From Centrapalus pauciflorus (taxonomy: Eukaryota; Streptophyta; Magnoliopsida; Asterales; Asteraceae): DNA of 64,000 bases. The DNA is taken from contig JAANYP010004790.1 in assembly GCA_020465985.1 (NCBI GenBank), positions 558,001 to 622,000 on the forward strand. The letters run 5' to 3'. Below, piece by piece: positions 12,631-26,204 of the stretch (position 1 is the first letter of the stretch; every line of letters begins with the position of its first letter). The translations under genes were made by a program, and so were the position numbers. The notes below the pieces were generated by a model, which ran no database searches, was not told the DNA's origin, and saw only the letters and a list, made by a program, of their open reading frames with translations.

Positions 12631-12956
12631 GGGTTAAGTATTATTTTAACCATCCAACTTTTAGATTTTTTTCGATTTAGCCATTAAACTATTTTTTGTC
12701 TCGAATTAGCCACTAAACTATTTTTTGTATACATATTTAACCACTAAACTTTCTTTTTACTGATTTAACCACTGAAAATTGTCCCGATTTGGCCACTAAA
12801 CTATCATATTTTGTATCCATTTAGCCATTAGTTTTATTCATCAATATTGAACATTAAACAAAAGTTTAGTGGTTAAATCAGAACAAAAAATAATGTAGTG
12901 GCTAAATTGGACAAATTTTAAAAGTTGGACGGTCAAAATGATACATAATTTAACTC
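12631..12956. mobile_element. MULE-like foldback MITE
   Basis: GGGTTAAGTATTATTTTAAC at the left is inverted at the right (ATGATACATAATTTAACTC). The interior repeats 'GCCACTAAACTATTTTTTGT'-like units. The flanks are near-identical 9-mers, TTCATTAAC (12622-12630) and TTCATTAAT (12957-12965), consistent with a Mutator-type target duplication. Confidence 0.75.
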
Positions 12957-12965
12957 TTCATTAAT

Positions 12966-15084
12966 CATATGAGTAACTGTTTTTCCTTTTTTTTCATGTT
13001 TTTTTTTGGGTAATCTTACCAGCACCCATTGATTTAATAATATCCATAATCACATAACATACATCATCTCTTATTACTCTTTCTATCTCATACTACTTTT
13101 CTCTTACCTCTACTCCTTGCATTCTCTATCTCTCTCTTCTTTCTCTCTCTAAAGATGCAAATAACAACACCCTTGTTGATAAAGGATCCACTGATTAAGT
13201 TTGATCCCCTTCTCACATTGAAAGAGGATGTGTGATTAGTAATGGGACGTATATTTAATATTGGCCTTTTAAAATTCAGAAAATGCATTTGTTAATGCGA
13301 TTTTTGTTAGAAAACTCATGGATGAAATTAATGGAACGAACTTGGAATCACTTGGATAAATTTCGTGATCGTGTTTATTTACTTTCCTATAACAATTATT
13401 TGCTTAGTTTAGTATCCAAATATTGTTATGTAATTATCACAAGAAAATGTGTTATTTCTATATATTTCTATTAACCAAGTGGATAAGATAGGTTAACCTC
13501 TCATTCAATTTAAGTGGTTGAAACTATCATCATCTTAACATGGTAATATCTTAACAACACTAAAGTTGTCAAGATAGCAACACTAAAGCTGTTAAGATAA
13601 CCACATCAAGGCTGCTAAGATAAGTTTTTCTTATCTTAACATCATTTGTCTTAACAACCTTAACTTAAAATCAACCAAATTGTTAAGCTTTCTCAATGAA
13701 GTTAAACACCAAGAAAGTTATTCTAACATCAAACCACTTTACAAATTCACCGCTAGGTGTTCTGCCCCTTGGATCCCACCCTTAGAACCCCGCAAGCGGT
13801 GACCCTTGTTATAACGTCCAGATCTTAACTTTGGTCAAACTTATATGAGTGTGCATTCTGCATCTTCTAAACTCATTCTAGTTCCAACCCAGTAAACTTG
13901 ATAAAGAAATTACATTAAAATAACTAACAATTTTATATGTGAATTGATGGACAAAAATGAATATGTATCATCAAGAATAGTAATCCCATGTCAGAAGGGA
14001 GTTTGATTGGAAGGAATGCAAAAGTGAGAGAGGAGAGTACGTGGATGTGAATTCAATGGCATACTCATGAATTGGATTCAGAAGTCAGAACCCAACAACT
14101 CATTGGGCTTTCAGTAAAAATCAACACTTTTACAAACAAGGAAATAGTTATTCTTTCTTATTTTACTTTACTTTATTATTAATTTATTATATATATTAAT
14201 CATCTATTTCATGGATTGTTTTAAAATATTTTTTTTTAACTTTTATTATATTTTACATTAACAGCATTTCATAAATAATTATTTATTGTATTATAAATAT
14301 AATGATAAGATAAATGTAAATATGAGTATGAATTTAGTTTCAATGTTAAAATTTCATACACTCAAATTTAAAAGATCTAATTTTAAATTGTAAATATAAT
14401 TTAAATTTAAAAGTTGTTTTGAACTTCAAGGTGATTGTTTTAAATCTAATATCATGAATTGATTTAAATAATAGTTAATTGCTTTTAAAAAACAAAATGA
14501 GAATTGTCACACGAAGAATATGCCAATTATTATTATGAGGGAAAAATATGAACATTCTGTATTTAACAAATATGGGTTAGTAAAAGTTTTTATAATATGT
14601 AAATATTCAAGATTTTAAGATAGTTAAAGACATTGAAATATTCTTTACAAAATAATTTTAATATGTATGCTTTTAAAATTAACAACAAATTTTTTTTTTA
14701 TTTTTTAATTGTATTATATAAAATATTATTAGTTTTATTGGATTGGTTATAAATACAGGATATTCGCATTTTATTTAATCCACCTATTCTAATTTTTCTA
14801 AAAGGTTAATATCAGAAAAAACCATTCTAATCGTGAAAATGATGAAAGAAAAAATTGTTTTTTTAATATTAAAATATTTATTTTATTTATCATATAAATA
14901 ATATTAATAGGTTAATAACAATTATATTGCCAATTTTGTTAATTTTGTTAATTAATTTAAAAAAGAACAATATAAGTATAAATTCCAAAATTAAACTTAA
15001 TCTATTACATCATATACATATTATCTAATTACCTAGCAATCTAGCATGGAGGGTTTAAGTTTATCTTAGGAAAAAAAATTGGTT
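12966..15084. other. Intergenic, with a short minisatellite
   Basis: Near 13535-13625 three imperfect ~24-bp units of the form 'CAACACTAAAGCTGTTAAGATA' occur in tandem. The rest is AT-rich and low complexity. Short open frames near 13088-13474 show no domain and are not called. Confidence 0.45.
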
Positions 15085-15325
15085 TCATGTGAGTCTCGGG
15101 GGGCAATTTCGGCTCATTCAAGCAAACGGGTCAAATAGGTTGATGACCAAAAGTCATAAATTTTACATAATTTTGAATTTTTTTTCAAAGAACAATTTGT
15201 TTAATACACCATTTATAATATTTGTTTTTTTTTTAAAAAAATTATGTTCTATCTTACTTTTTTACGATGTGTCAGTTTAACAATCCTGTCCGTTTGGCCC
15301 ATTGGGTCAAAAGTGCCACTCATAC
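15085..15325. mobile_element. Diverged hAT-like MITE (GGTGACAATTTCGG family)
   Basis: It shares 'CAATTTCGG.TCATTCAAGC', 'AACAATTTGTTTAATACA' and 'GTTTGGCCCATT' with the copies at 37683-37911 and 38165-38400, and, inverted, with 40794-41013. The ends are eroded. Confidence 0.6.
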
Positions 15326-15494
15326 ATGTGACCCAGTTGTTCTGCTTTATTATAATATAATGAATTAATTTTAAATCTTTAAAATTATGCTAATGCAGAG
15401 GTTGTATTAACTAGTAAGTTTGGGGGTTAAGAGATAAATATGTAAAAGTGAGACTAGAGTAGTAGTACGTGAAAAAGAAAAAAAAAGGTTTTGG

Positions 15495-15513
15495 GGGGGG
15501 GGGGGGGGGGGGG
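15495..15513. repeat. Poly-G run
   Basis: About 18-19 consecutive G on the + strand. Such long G runs are hard to sequence, so the exact length is doubtful. Confidence 0.8.
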
Positions 15514-15896
15514 TAAGGAGGAAGGGAGAAAGAATAGCATGTAACATGTAGAAAGGGTTCTTATTTTTAACTGGTTTTTGAAATTGTAATAAGTGTTTGC
15601 TTATTAGATTTCATAAAAGGATAATGTCCCTTTTGGTTTATTAGATTTCAAAGGATATATCATGAAATCTTTAAAGAAATGAGATGCTTTTAAATCCTTT
15701 GTTTTGTGTGATTTTAAATATTTTCCAACTCTCAAAGAATATAAAATCAAAATATAAAACAAGAATTTCATGAAATGTCTTTGTAAACAAAAAGAAACAT
15801 AAATATGTCAATTAAAATTGCCTATTGGTATTTATAAATGTCACTACTGGGTGCATTTGACAATAAAATATGGAGACCATGTAGGTGAGAAACTAT

Positions 15897-16095
15897 TACA
15901 AATTGGGATGTGATTTGTACACAACAAAGTTTTGACATGCACAACAAGTTCATATAAAATGACTATCTTACTCTTACTAACACTTTTATCATCGTTATAC
16001 TTTACCTCCTAAAAATAAGGATAACATAGTCTTTTCATATAAAATTGTTGTATATGTCAAAATATTGTTGTGTACAACTGTCAAATTTTACAAGA
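15897..16095. repeat. Foldback repeat (TTTGTACACAACAA)
   Basis: TTTGTACACAACAAAGTTTT at the left is mirrored by ATATTGTTGTGTACAACTG at the right. 'TTCATATAAAATGAC' and its inverse lie inside. It is a likely MITE, with ends and target duplication unclear. Confidence 0.5.
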
Positions 16096-16300
16096 GAATA
16101 AGGGGTGGCAGGAGTTAACATTATGTATAATGGAGTAGAGATAAAGATCCAAGTCATATGATGAATGATAGATCATTGGATAAAGGTTTCTTACTGTATA
16201 AATTGATCTTAAATTGCAAACTGGTTACATAAATCATGTCAAAGCTACAGTTACATAAATTGGTAAAATAGTAAACATTATTGCATAAATAAGTTATTAA

Positions 16301-17169
16301 ATGGGCGTTTGGTTTTACGTTATGATACTGATTATTAAATTATTACCTTACAATAAAGTAAATGATTGATTTAAAGTGTTTGGATTAAAATAATTAATAA
16401 TTGTTTGTTTGCTTTTTTGGACTAATCCTATAGTACTTTTTCAAAAGCTAAAAAGTGTATCTTATTTGCTTAATAATTGATTATTTGGTAATCTACAAAT
16501 TAGAACGCAAATCCAAATAATTTAAAATCTGATTATTTGATAACTATAATAACTAGGGGTGTTCAAAACCGGATATCCGGATTTTCGGATAGTGAATTTT
16601 GATATCCGAATCCGAAATTTCGAATATCCGATTTCCGAAATTTCGGACTCGGATATTGGAATATCCGAAAATTCATATTTTTTTAATTTTTTTTTAAAAT
16701 TAAATCAAATATTTAAATGTCTAAAATACAAATTCATATACCCAAATACATATTAAAGATAAATATATCACAAACTAAATTTATCCGGAATTATTTTTAC
16801 TCAAAACGACTAAAAATAGATTTAAAAAACTACAATATATTAAATATTAGTTAATAAATCTATAATATCAAGATAAAACTCAAAAAAAAAATATATTAGA
16901 ATAATAATAAACATTCAGTATTATGTAAATAAGCAATCCTAAAGATATAAAAAAAGTTTAAAAAATATTTTTTTTGGGATTTTCGGATATCGAATTATCT
17001 GAATATCCGAAAATATTGAATTTTACTATCCGAATCCGAAAATCCGGATAACCGAAATCTCGGATAGTTTCGGATCGGATTTTCGGATTTTTATTTCGGA
17101 TGCTCGGATTCGGATTTTTATGAACACCCCTGATAATAACAAACAATAGAAGTTAAACCAAACGCCCAT
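16301..17169. mobile_element. MITE (ATGGGCGTTTGGTT) split by a nested hAT MITE
   Basis: ATGGGCGTTTGGTT at the left and its exact inverse AACCAAACGCCCAT at the right. Removing the nested hAT element and one TSD copy leaves an element of about 280 bp. No clear target duplication is visible for the outer element. Confidence 0.7.
16554..17132. mobile_element. hAT MITE with ATCCGAA/TTCGGAT subterminal repeats
   Basis: Termini TAGGGGTGTTCA and TGAACACCCCTG form the inverted repeat. It is flanked by an exact 8-bp duplication ATAATAAC (16546-16553 and 17133-17140), as expected for hAT. Both ends carry many 'GGATATCCGAAA' words, likely transposase-binding motifs. The centre is AT-rich and has no coding capacity. 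Confidence 0.9.
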
Positions 17170-17573
17170 AACCCTTGGATTAATCAGGATCTAGTTTGTA
17201 ATTATTAAGAGGATAAAAACATAATATATTCAACTAAGAACATAAAGTACTTTAAAAAAACAACTCTCACATTTAGAGGATATTATTTTCAAGATAACAA
17301 ATAAACCAAAAAAAAAAGGCATTGAATATAATTCAAAAACCAAAATAGATAAAAAGAGTTAATACAGAAAAAAAAAATCAAAATAAATAGTGGTAGAAAA
17401 ATAATACTACTGTTGTGACATGGCCATGGTCCAGGGTAGTACACACATGAAAGTATGAAACAGTCACATACGAAAGTTTCAGGTCATTATGACTAAAAAA
17501 AGTACACAATTATACATTTAAAATCAAACCCACATGTGACATCTTTATTTTAGCATCGTATCTATCATTTTTT

Positions 17574-18055
<482 letters not shown>

Positions 18056-18056
18056 T

Positions 18057-18101
<45 letters not shown>

Positions 18102-18204
18102 TTTCTCATTTTTATATAACATACCTAAAATTTTCTAAAATATACCGTATGTATTCCTCAAATCTAAAATATTTTACTTTCATATAAAAAAATACCAGTA
18201 ATAT

Positions 18205-18515
18205 GGCGTTTGGTTCACGTAATGAAATTCGAAAGAATTGAAATTTGGATTTTAGCATTAATATGGTTGATGTACAAGGTAGAAGATAGTTTTTAGTATT
18301 GATTAGAAACTTAGAGATGTAAATTGGACTATAATTTATGTATAGATTGGAATTTAATTCATTTATAAATTAGAAGGACTGTCAAATTCCTATAAACAAG
18401 AAAATCTAATGAAAAATACATAAAATTTAACCTTTTACATTGGATTTAAAATATTCTAAACAAACAAGAATTAAATTTTAATTCCATCGAATTTCGTTAC
18501 ACGACCAAACGCTAC
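18205..18515. mobile_element. MITE (GGCGTTTGGTTCACGTAATG family)
   Basis: Left GGCGTTTGGTTCACG...GAAATTCGAA is inverted at the right (CGAATTTCGTTACACGACCAAACGCTACC). A related element lies at 34890-35170. Confidence 0.7.
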
Positions 18516-19166
18516 CTAAACATCAATGTAGGATTGTATTTGTGTCATAATCTTGCTTTAATTTTACAAATACTTTCTAAAACAGTCCAGGTTAACAATA
18601 ATGACACAGTGATATCCTCACACATCTATTGATTTGATATTTTCTTATTGTTTCAATAATAAAATATTTAAAAGACTGATTTGATTAAACTAAAAGAATG
18701 ACAACCCTTTACAAAAAACTTATTATGTCTTGAACTTGGATGATCATACCATTCTTAAATAATTTATTTTTATAATTAAAAAGTTATAAAATGTCCTGTT
18801 TTGTAATTACATCTGAAGTATAATTGATCCAAAAATTTTCAAGTCATACTCCTCAAACCTGCAAACCATTGGTGCAGAAAACACTTCTTCCCATGAGCAT
18901 CAGCTTTTTAAAGAAATCTTGAAAATGAAGATAAAACTCTGGCAATTATTTATTACTTGCAAATCTAGACAAAGATGTACCAATTAAGCCTAAAAAGTTA
19001 CATTTTTTCCCATCCTACTGCTAAAAGGTTAGTGTGTAATTCATCATTAAACTACACCTTTCAGATTTTTTTTTTTTCCTTTAGATCTCACAAGGGAACC
19101 AAAGGGTATTATAAGCAGAAATACACCAAGATCAGAGTTTTTGCCAATGTCATTAGTCGATCTTGC

Positions 19167-22100
19167 TTAATGGGATTGTACCCTTACCCATTCATAACGT
19201 CCTTCAAGCGGGTTTTCGTTCACTATGTCAAAGTTGTACCTGCATGAATATCGGGGGAAAAAATCCAATTGTCTATAAATATCTATGTACCGAGATAGAA
19301 ATGAACGTTAGATTAAGCACTTTAGCCTAGGGTTAAGGTAGTGTACTTCTCAGCAAACAGTCTCTCCTGTTCCTGCTCATGACGGGCAAAAAACTCCTCG
19401 ATCTCCTGCGCCAAAGGCATGCTCCTTGTGACGGAATTCTGGGTCGTTTGATTAGAAGCTTCTAGATTTGCAAGCGTTGTGCTAGAACCAGGGGTGGTAA
19501 TGGCATTCAACTCCTTTATCAAGCTACAAGGAGTGCTTTCTCGAGTACTCCTGTCATGTAAATGTTTGTTATCAAAACATAATTTAACAAAAGAGAGATT
19601 TAAATCAGTTATAGAGTTAGAGAATTCATGGTACATCCACAAATTGCATCAAGACTTCATTAAGATGATTCCTTGTTCAAGCTATTTATAAAATATCTAT
19701 TTCTAAAGTAACCTTTGATCAGTAAATCTTGCAGACCCAAATCAATAGCCTAAACCTTTTTGAAAGATAATAATGGACAGATATGTGAGTATGTGACTGA
19801 AATACTTCCAAATTCAGAAAATGTTCCATATTTTACATTAGCAATGCTTGCTCACCTAAACAAACTAGTATTTATCCAAAGCATGACTCGACGAAATACA
19901 AGTGACTGATGGAGCAGCCATTGAAAGACCACAAAATTAAGTAAAAAATGCAAGGAAATGGTCGTGTACAAAGTCTTCTTTTTCCCAAGGAGCTGTATCA
20001 AGTTGTTCATTTTTGTTACAAAATTACACGCCTAATTGGCGTTATAGGTGGAAAAATTTGCTTTAAAGTATGCAATGGAAGTAAAGCATTCCATTATTGT
20101 CCTCTACTTGTGTACTGTTTCAGTGTTTCACTAACATATAGGTAACAACTTGTGGCCCCTTACTCCACCCATGCTATTAATGGGTGCCTGGGTGTGCGGC
20201 TAAGTTGATTATTTTATTAATTAGGGTCAAAAACCCAAAATTATCAGATTTGAAAAACAAGTAAAAGTTGCAAGAACATCTAATTATTGAAATATAAATA
20301 CAATTACTTAATTATCCCTAGCTTCAAGCAACTAATTATCTAACTTTACGATTCTAATTATTCAAGACACAATAATCAAATAGGAAACAGAAATCAAAAC
20401 AGCCCTTATGATAGAAGCCTAATCTTTGAAGTTGCAATGGTCAACATATCAATAGAAATGGGCCCCTTATGGTCTCAATTTTAAGGGTGAATTTGAAGCA
20501 ATTAGAAGGAATGTGACACAATTTAATCTAGTAAAGTCCGAATATTTCCTTATAGCACATAAGAAGGTAGACCAATTAAAGAAGTTGGCTTGATATAGAA
20601 AGAGAAAAAAGTTCATAATAAATGAGACCATGTGGGGCTGATAATATCTGAGTGACACTAGTGATTATTACATACAGTGTAACATCTCATCACCTATAAA
20701 AAACAAAACTGAAAGAAGACCTATAAAAGAAAGTCGTTTTCACAACTCGCTATCCATAATTGCCGAAAGCACACCAGCACGGACACTTTTATAGTTTGCT
20801 AAGCCTTTGTTACCAGTTGAACATTTTTCGATCAACTTACCAACTGATCATCAAGTCTCTCATCAAAGAACCTGATAACCAGCCAAAGATAATAACAATT
20901 TGTCACTTCTCTTTGACGTTTGACTTTCTGATTCAAAATGGATGGAAAAACATCTTATTGGTGGTTTAAAAAAAGGTGAAGTCCTGTTTTGAAGTGCTAA
21001 AGTTTAATGACAAGGATTCAAGATAAGACCAAGGGCAGATGTATAGCTAAAGAGTGTATGCACATGCATACAGTGTAAAGTTTTCTAAAAAATAAGTAGA
21101 AAGTCCAAGACAATGTGTATGCCCAGGATTTTTTTTTGTAATGGTCGCTCATAACGATGTTACAAAACATGGGTCTACCACTGGATGTGACAAGTGCACC
21201 GTTCATCTACCCAAACGTAGTCAACCATCATCATCAGTAGTAACACAGAGTGGTCCGGTGGTGGTTGAATGCTCAAGGCACAAGACAAATAATGTCAAAT
21301 CTTGGCTTTATTGGAAAAAATATATATAGACAATGGACCGTAAAACATCTTAATTGTCTCTAGCCGAGGAGGAAACGTGTTTTATCCTAAATTATCCTTT
21401 ATTTTGTAAATAAGTAAGAGTCATTCTATCATCTATAATCTAATAGCATGTAATCCTGCTAAATTCAGCGACGAAGAATGATGAGCCAGATATTGTGCCC
21501 GCCCCTCTCTTCGTATGTTCTATTGCTCGGCTATGCCTTAAAATTGTACGATATCAATGTTTTGATTTCCTTCAAAAGAAGGAAGAACAAAAGAAGGAGC
21601 AAATGAAAGCTGTGAGAGATTTGACGATGCAAGAAAAACCACTCGTAAAACAGGTCATAGAATATCAAAGAACCCTGAAGAACATAACGAAGGCAATTTT
21701 CGCAGTTATCAAAGGAACATATTATTTCCATGACCGTGACTCGAGAAAGAACCAGAAATGAGGGCATGCATACACATATTTACTAGCATATTTGTCTTAG
21801 GTAAAGGAAAGGAAAGTGGTACCCACATAAAATAGAAAATAAAAGTAACCCTTTTTCCAGGTAAGAACATAAAAGTGCCTCCAAAGTCCAAAGAACATTT
21901 CACCCAATACCCACAAATGCTAAAACCTCCAAAAAAAAGGAAAGAACCCTACTAAATTACAAAACAAATCAAGCAAATAGCAAAATTATACTGAAAATAA
22001 TCCCTATTTCCTCACTTTGTCAATCATATAACAAAATATGATAGAAAAAACAATCATATGACAATTATTCAAACAAGGAGCCAGAAAACCTACCAATGAA

Positions 22101-22757
22101 GGAAAAAAGAGAGACATAAATTGATTATGATTGTTGTTTTGGTAAGAAAAATCTTTTAACTTTTTATCTTTACTAAATTTCTCATAACTTCATATCTCGT
22201 GGGCTTTATATGGCACAAAAAAACCAATGAAGGCTAAAATGAGCTCTAATTTCTTCAAATTAACAAGAAAATAATAAATTATAGCAAAATACGTAAAAAA
22301 AACAAATAACAGAGCAGTTGTGTGCAAATAAAATGAAGAAATTACACCTTTCTCTGCCATCAAAATCAATATTATTTTCCCCAAAAGAAGCTTCTTGAGC
22401 ACCAACATAACAAGAGCCTTCTGTTTCTTCAGCTGCATTAATTTGGGTCTCTATTGAACCCGTCCCGACCGAATCACAAACACCTGAAGAATTTACGAAA
22501 CTAGGGTTAGGGTTTTGTTGCCGGCAACATGTTAATCGTCGGAAAGGTGGTTTCTCCAGCCTACGGCTGCGTAGCTGCAGATAAGACAATTCAGTGTGTT
22601 GTTCGGCCGGTGGTGGTGTAGTAGTTGATTTCGAAGCTTGAAGTTTTTGCAACGCTAGGGTTTTGGCTCGCGTTCGAACGCCGAGAGACGACTGTGAAAC
22701 ATCCATCACGGCCACCATGTCTCCGGTCAATTTAGCTTTCCTCATGTACTTTCCCAT
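19167..22757 (-). CDS. KRP: KRP/ICK cyclin-dependent kinase inhibitor (three exons, 228 aa)
   Basis: Exons on the minus strand: 22757-22348, 19550-19347 and 19239-19167, joined by GT-AG introns of 2797 and 107 bp. Frame is kept across both split codons (410+204+73 = 687 nt). The protein begins MGKYMRKAKLTGD and has 'SSLGVRTRAKTLALQ' (residues ~22-36) and 'YLQLRSRRLEKPP' (~59-71), N-terminal motifs of the KRP3/4/5 group. After the DGRER|STRESTPC junction the C-terminus (residues ~186-224) has EIEEFFA...EQERLFAEKYNFD and GRYEW, the CDK- and cyclin-binding region that defines the family. KRPs are nuclear proteins that inhibit CDK-cyclin D complexes and restrain G1/S entry and endoreduplication. 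The gene looks intact. The family is certain; assignment to one subgroup is inference. The Met start is the conserved MGKY. Confidence 0.95.
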
Positions 22758-22960
22758 CGATTAATTCGCTGTGTTCGCACGTTGATGATGCTATGCTTCG
22801 ATTACCATAAAACCAATTTTGCAAATCGTTCAAACTTGTGATTTGTGAATATGGAGAGAGATGAAGGAAAAAGATTGTGATGAGAGAGAGAGAGATGAAT
22901 TGGGGGGAAAGATTTGTATGTAAAAAAGTTAGGGCTGGCGTCGAGATGAACACCAATTTT
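22758..22960 (-). promoter_or_regulatory. KRP 5' leader/proximal promoter with a CT-rich tract
   Basis: Upstream of the KRP ATG the minus strand reads CTCTCTCTCTCTC (22881-22894) within a pyrimidine-rich leader, a frequent feature of plant 5' UTRs. No certain TATA box or start site can be assigned. Confidence 0.4.
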
Positions 22961-23077
22961 ATGAGTATTTGTAGTACCCTTTTTTCCCTTTAAATTTAGT
23001 TTAACGAGAAATAATGATGTGTAATCACAAATTTTTATAACAAAAAAAATAAATTAATATATAAATTATTAATAAAA

Positions 23078-24702
23078 GGGATAATTACTAAAAATAGACA
23101 CATATCACACCTATTTATTAAATTTTATTTAAGGGTATGTTTGGCAAAACTAGCTGTAGTTTTGTGTTTTTAATAGAGATAGAACTTTTAGTAGCTGAAG
23201 CTTTTTAAAAGAGTTAGAGCTTTTAGTTTTATAAATGTATATGGTAAAAGTAGTTGTAGCTGTAGTTTTTAGTTTTAAATTACTTAAAAGAACATTAATA
23301 TTAATTAAAGGTGGTAGTTTATGATTAATAGAAGGATAAAAAAGTAAATATGTTTGACTAAAAGCTCCGGAGCTTTTCAAAAGCTAATTCTACTAGCTTT
23401 TTAAAAAAGAGCTTATTTTTTAGAAAATGAAAGCTCTATGTATCCTTCCAAACAAAGCTTTTATTTTTTAGTAGAGCTTATTCAAAATAAAAGCTTCTAA
23501 AAGCTCTTAAAAGCTTTTAGAAGCTCTCTACCAAACATAGCCTAAATATTCATTTTACCAAAATAACCACATTTTACATTCCCACATTTACGTGATATAT
23601 ATATTTTTTTTATTCATATTTAATGCATTACATTACAAAAAGTGTTTGGTAACGTAAATGGTGGTACTTTTTATTCATATTTTAAAAGTTTGTTCCTTCC
23701 CAATAAAAAAGTAATCATTACTTTAAAAAAATTAACTTGTTCCCTTAGTTACCTATTTACTATTTCGTGATTTGTCACGAAACCATCAAGTCCGGCGACT
23801 TCTCGTCTTCTCCGGCGATTTGTCATCTTCTCCTGCGGTTTGGCAGTAGTCGTTTTGTGTGGTGTGAATAAAGTATGGGTTTTTAAGGGCTGAAAGCGTC
23901 GGGTCTGTTGCACCAAACGAAAGGAGAGGTACGTGAAGTTCATTGATGACTGGGGAAAATTAAGTGTGTTATACCAGAGGATTGTGGCCCTATTGCAACA
24001 ACCACATCATTCTCCAGCAACCACCAAGCTACATAGATAAACTGGAAATACGTACCTTGAATGGTTCCAAGAAATTTACTGCAATCAGAATCATGCAAAT
24101 AAGGTTCAATCGAGTTCCTTGAAGGATAGTTGGACTAGAATTGACATCATCAATGGCAGCTTCAACAGCTGGCTTCACAGAACGCCCGATAACTGAGTTC
24201 ACTGCATGTCAACAAAGCTCCGACATTCACAACGCTAGGCATTCTTGAAGAAGATGATGGCGCTGTATTAAACTTTGTAATAAATTTTCAGTGAAAAGTA
24301 AGATGTTGGCCTGGTGGTTTTGTATTGAGGAAGGCGATTTGTTCGCCGGAGAAGATGACAAATCGTCGGAGAAGAGCGCCAGAGAAGATGAGAAGTCACC
24401 GGACTCGATGGTTTCGTGACAAATCAAGAAATGGTAAATAGGTAACTAAGGGAAAGAGTTAAAAAAAATTAAAGTAATGATTACATTTTTACTGGGAGGG
24501 AGCAAACTTTTAAAATATGAATAAAAAGTATAATCATTTACGTTACCAAACACCTTTTGTAACGTAATGCATTAAAATATGAATAAAAAGTACATATCAC
24601 GTAAATGTAGTAACGTAAAGTGTGACTATTTTGGTAAAATGAATATTTAATGGCTAAAACTTAATAAATGATGTGATATGTGGCTATTTTAGTAATTATC
24701 CC
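23078..24702. mobile_element. Long-TIR MULE-like element, 1.6 kb, non-coding
   Basis: GGGATAATTACTAAAAATAG at the left is inverted at the right (CTATTTTAGTAATTATCCC). The inverted arms reach well inward and include GGTTTCGTGACAAATC and CACCGGACT-type sequence. A 7-bp AATAAAA abuts both ends, but it is AT-rich and weak as a TSD. It is related to 322-760. The left arm is split by a PIF-like MITE. The small open frames at 23749-23943 and 24227-24427 lie in the inverted arms and are not genes. Confidence 0.75.
23133..23542. mobile_element. PIF/Harbinger-like MITE nested in the MULE arm
   Basis: GGGTATGTTTGG at the left and CCAAACATAGCC at the right form the inverted repeat. TAA flanks both sides (23130-23132, 23543-23545). 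The intact opposite MULE arm lacks this segment, which proves the insertion. The interior is made of AGCTTTTAAAAGCT-like words. Confidence 0.88.
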
Positions 24703-24740
24703 AATAAAAAAATAACTATATCCAATCTTTGAGATATTAC

Positions 24741-25107
24741 GGGTGTTTTTGCTAAGTAGCTTTTACAAGCTTCCGTTTTTCATTTTTAAAGTGTAAGCTC
24801 AAAAATATTGTTTGGTTGATATGAGCTTAAATTTTTTTTTTTTGTAAATTTGAAAGCTTTCAAAAGATCGTCCACGACCAAAACGAGCTTGAGTTTTTAG
24901 TCAAACAAATTTTTTTTTTTACTTTTAAAAAATTATAAACTACAACTTTTAATTAATATCAATGTCTTTTATGTCATTTAATACTTAAAGCTACAAATAC
25001 AACTATTTTTACCAAAAAATTTCCAGCTTTTTTAAAAAACTACAGCTCCCAAAAGCTCCAACTATTAAAAGTTACAGCTTGAAGCTATAGTCGTCCCAAA
25101 CATACCC
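24741..25107. mobile_element. Diverged MITE related to 23133-23542
   Basis: GGGTGTTTTTGCTAAGTAGC at the left and GTCGTCCCAAACATACCC at the right. The interior is again rich in AGCTTTTAAAAGC words. The flanking triplets do not match, so the target duplication is lost or the ends are shifted. Confidence 0.6.
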
Positions 25108-26204
25108 ATAACGTGTTATCACTGCATATGAAAATTTAATTATTTTGTATTTCAATATCCTATATAGATTTGGGTTAGGTAGAAATATTATTTACCGATA
25201 TCATTGATAGAATCAAATTTAAAAAAAAATTAAAATGAATAATACGTATCAAATTGAATTTGACATGAATTATATTTTAACGCACCGATGCATAACATGT
25301 ACGTGTCAAATGCAGAAAAACTTTATTGACCCGAACTTAGATTTTTATTATGACAGTGAAACATTACAAAGTTGAATAACCATATACGATCGAGCCTCCT
25401 GCACATTTTAAAAGACTCCCGTGTATGCACGTATCTATATTAAAAATCCACTTTTACCAATTATATATTTAAATCGCATTCTAATTCACATATTTATGCA
25501 AAATGTAATCTACAACTGATATGCAACATACGTCGATCAATGACCAACCAAAAATGTTAGATCTTCAATACGTATTGTTTACATTACCCATTGCATATAA
25601 TGATTTTAAATTAAAGTTCTTTAAATTAATGCATTGTTCACGATGTAACATGTCATTTTACACATGCAAGTTGACAAGTACATAAATAAAAGCATACACA
25701 AGAACAAAATACGTGGATTTTTTATATACATTACATACGTTCTAACCCTTCAAAAAACTTATATTCATCGAACAAAAGGGTGATGAAACAAAAATTTGTA
25801 AATCAGAGAGTTTCATGGATTCTTAATATCAATTGAATTTTATTTTTTTTTTGGGTTATCCATTAAGAATTATGCATGTATAGTTCTTTTGTCTATAACT
25901 TACTGTTAATTTTTAGATACATTGTTTATTTATATTATAAAATATTAGTATTTTGTTTGAGGAGGAAAAAATAAAAAGATAAGACAATGATTATCAACCT
26001 ACTCCCATTAAAACGTTATTTAATTAATGGTCAATTATTATTTATACTATACAGTATATATGATAATTTCTTTTGTGAGTTTTGCACATATTTTTAGAAT
26101 GTTAAAAAAAAAAAAGATAATGTCATCATCAATTCAGTGTGTGTGCGTGCGTTTGCGTATGTATGTATATATGTACGTATGTGTATACACACACACTAAA
26201 TATC
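25108..26204. other. Intergenic, AT-rich
   Basis: No gene recognised. A mixed GTGTGCGTGCG/TATG/CACACA microsatellite lies at about 26139-26200. Confidence 0.5.

Noticed and set aside
13088..13474. Adjacent small frames on both strands
   Set aside because: No domain, no consensus splice context and low-complexity surroundings.
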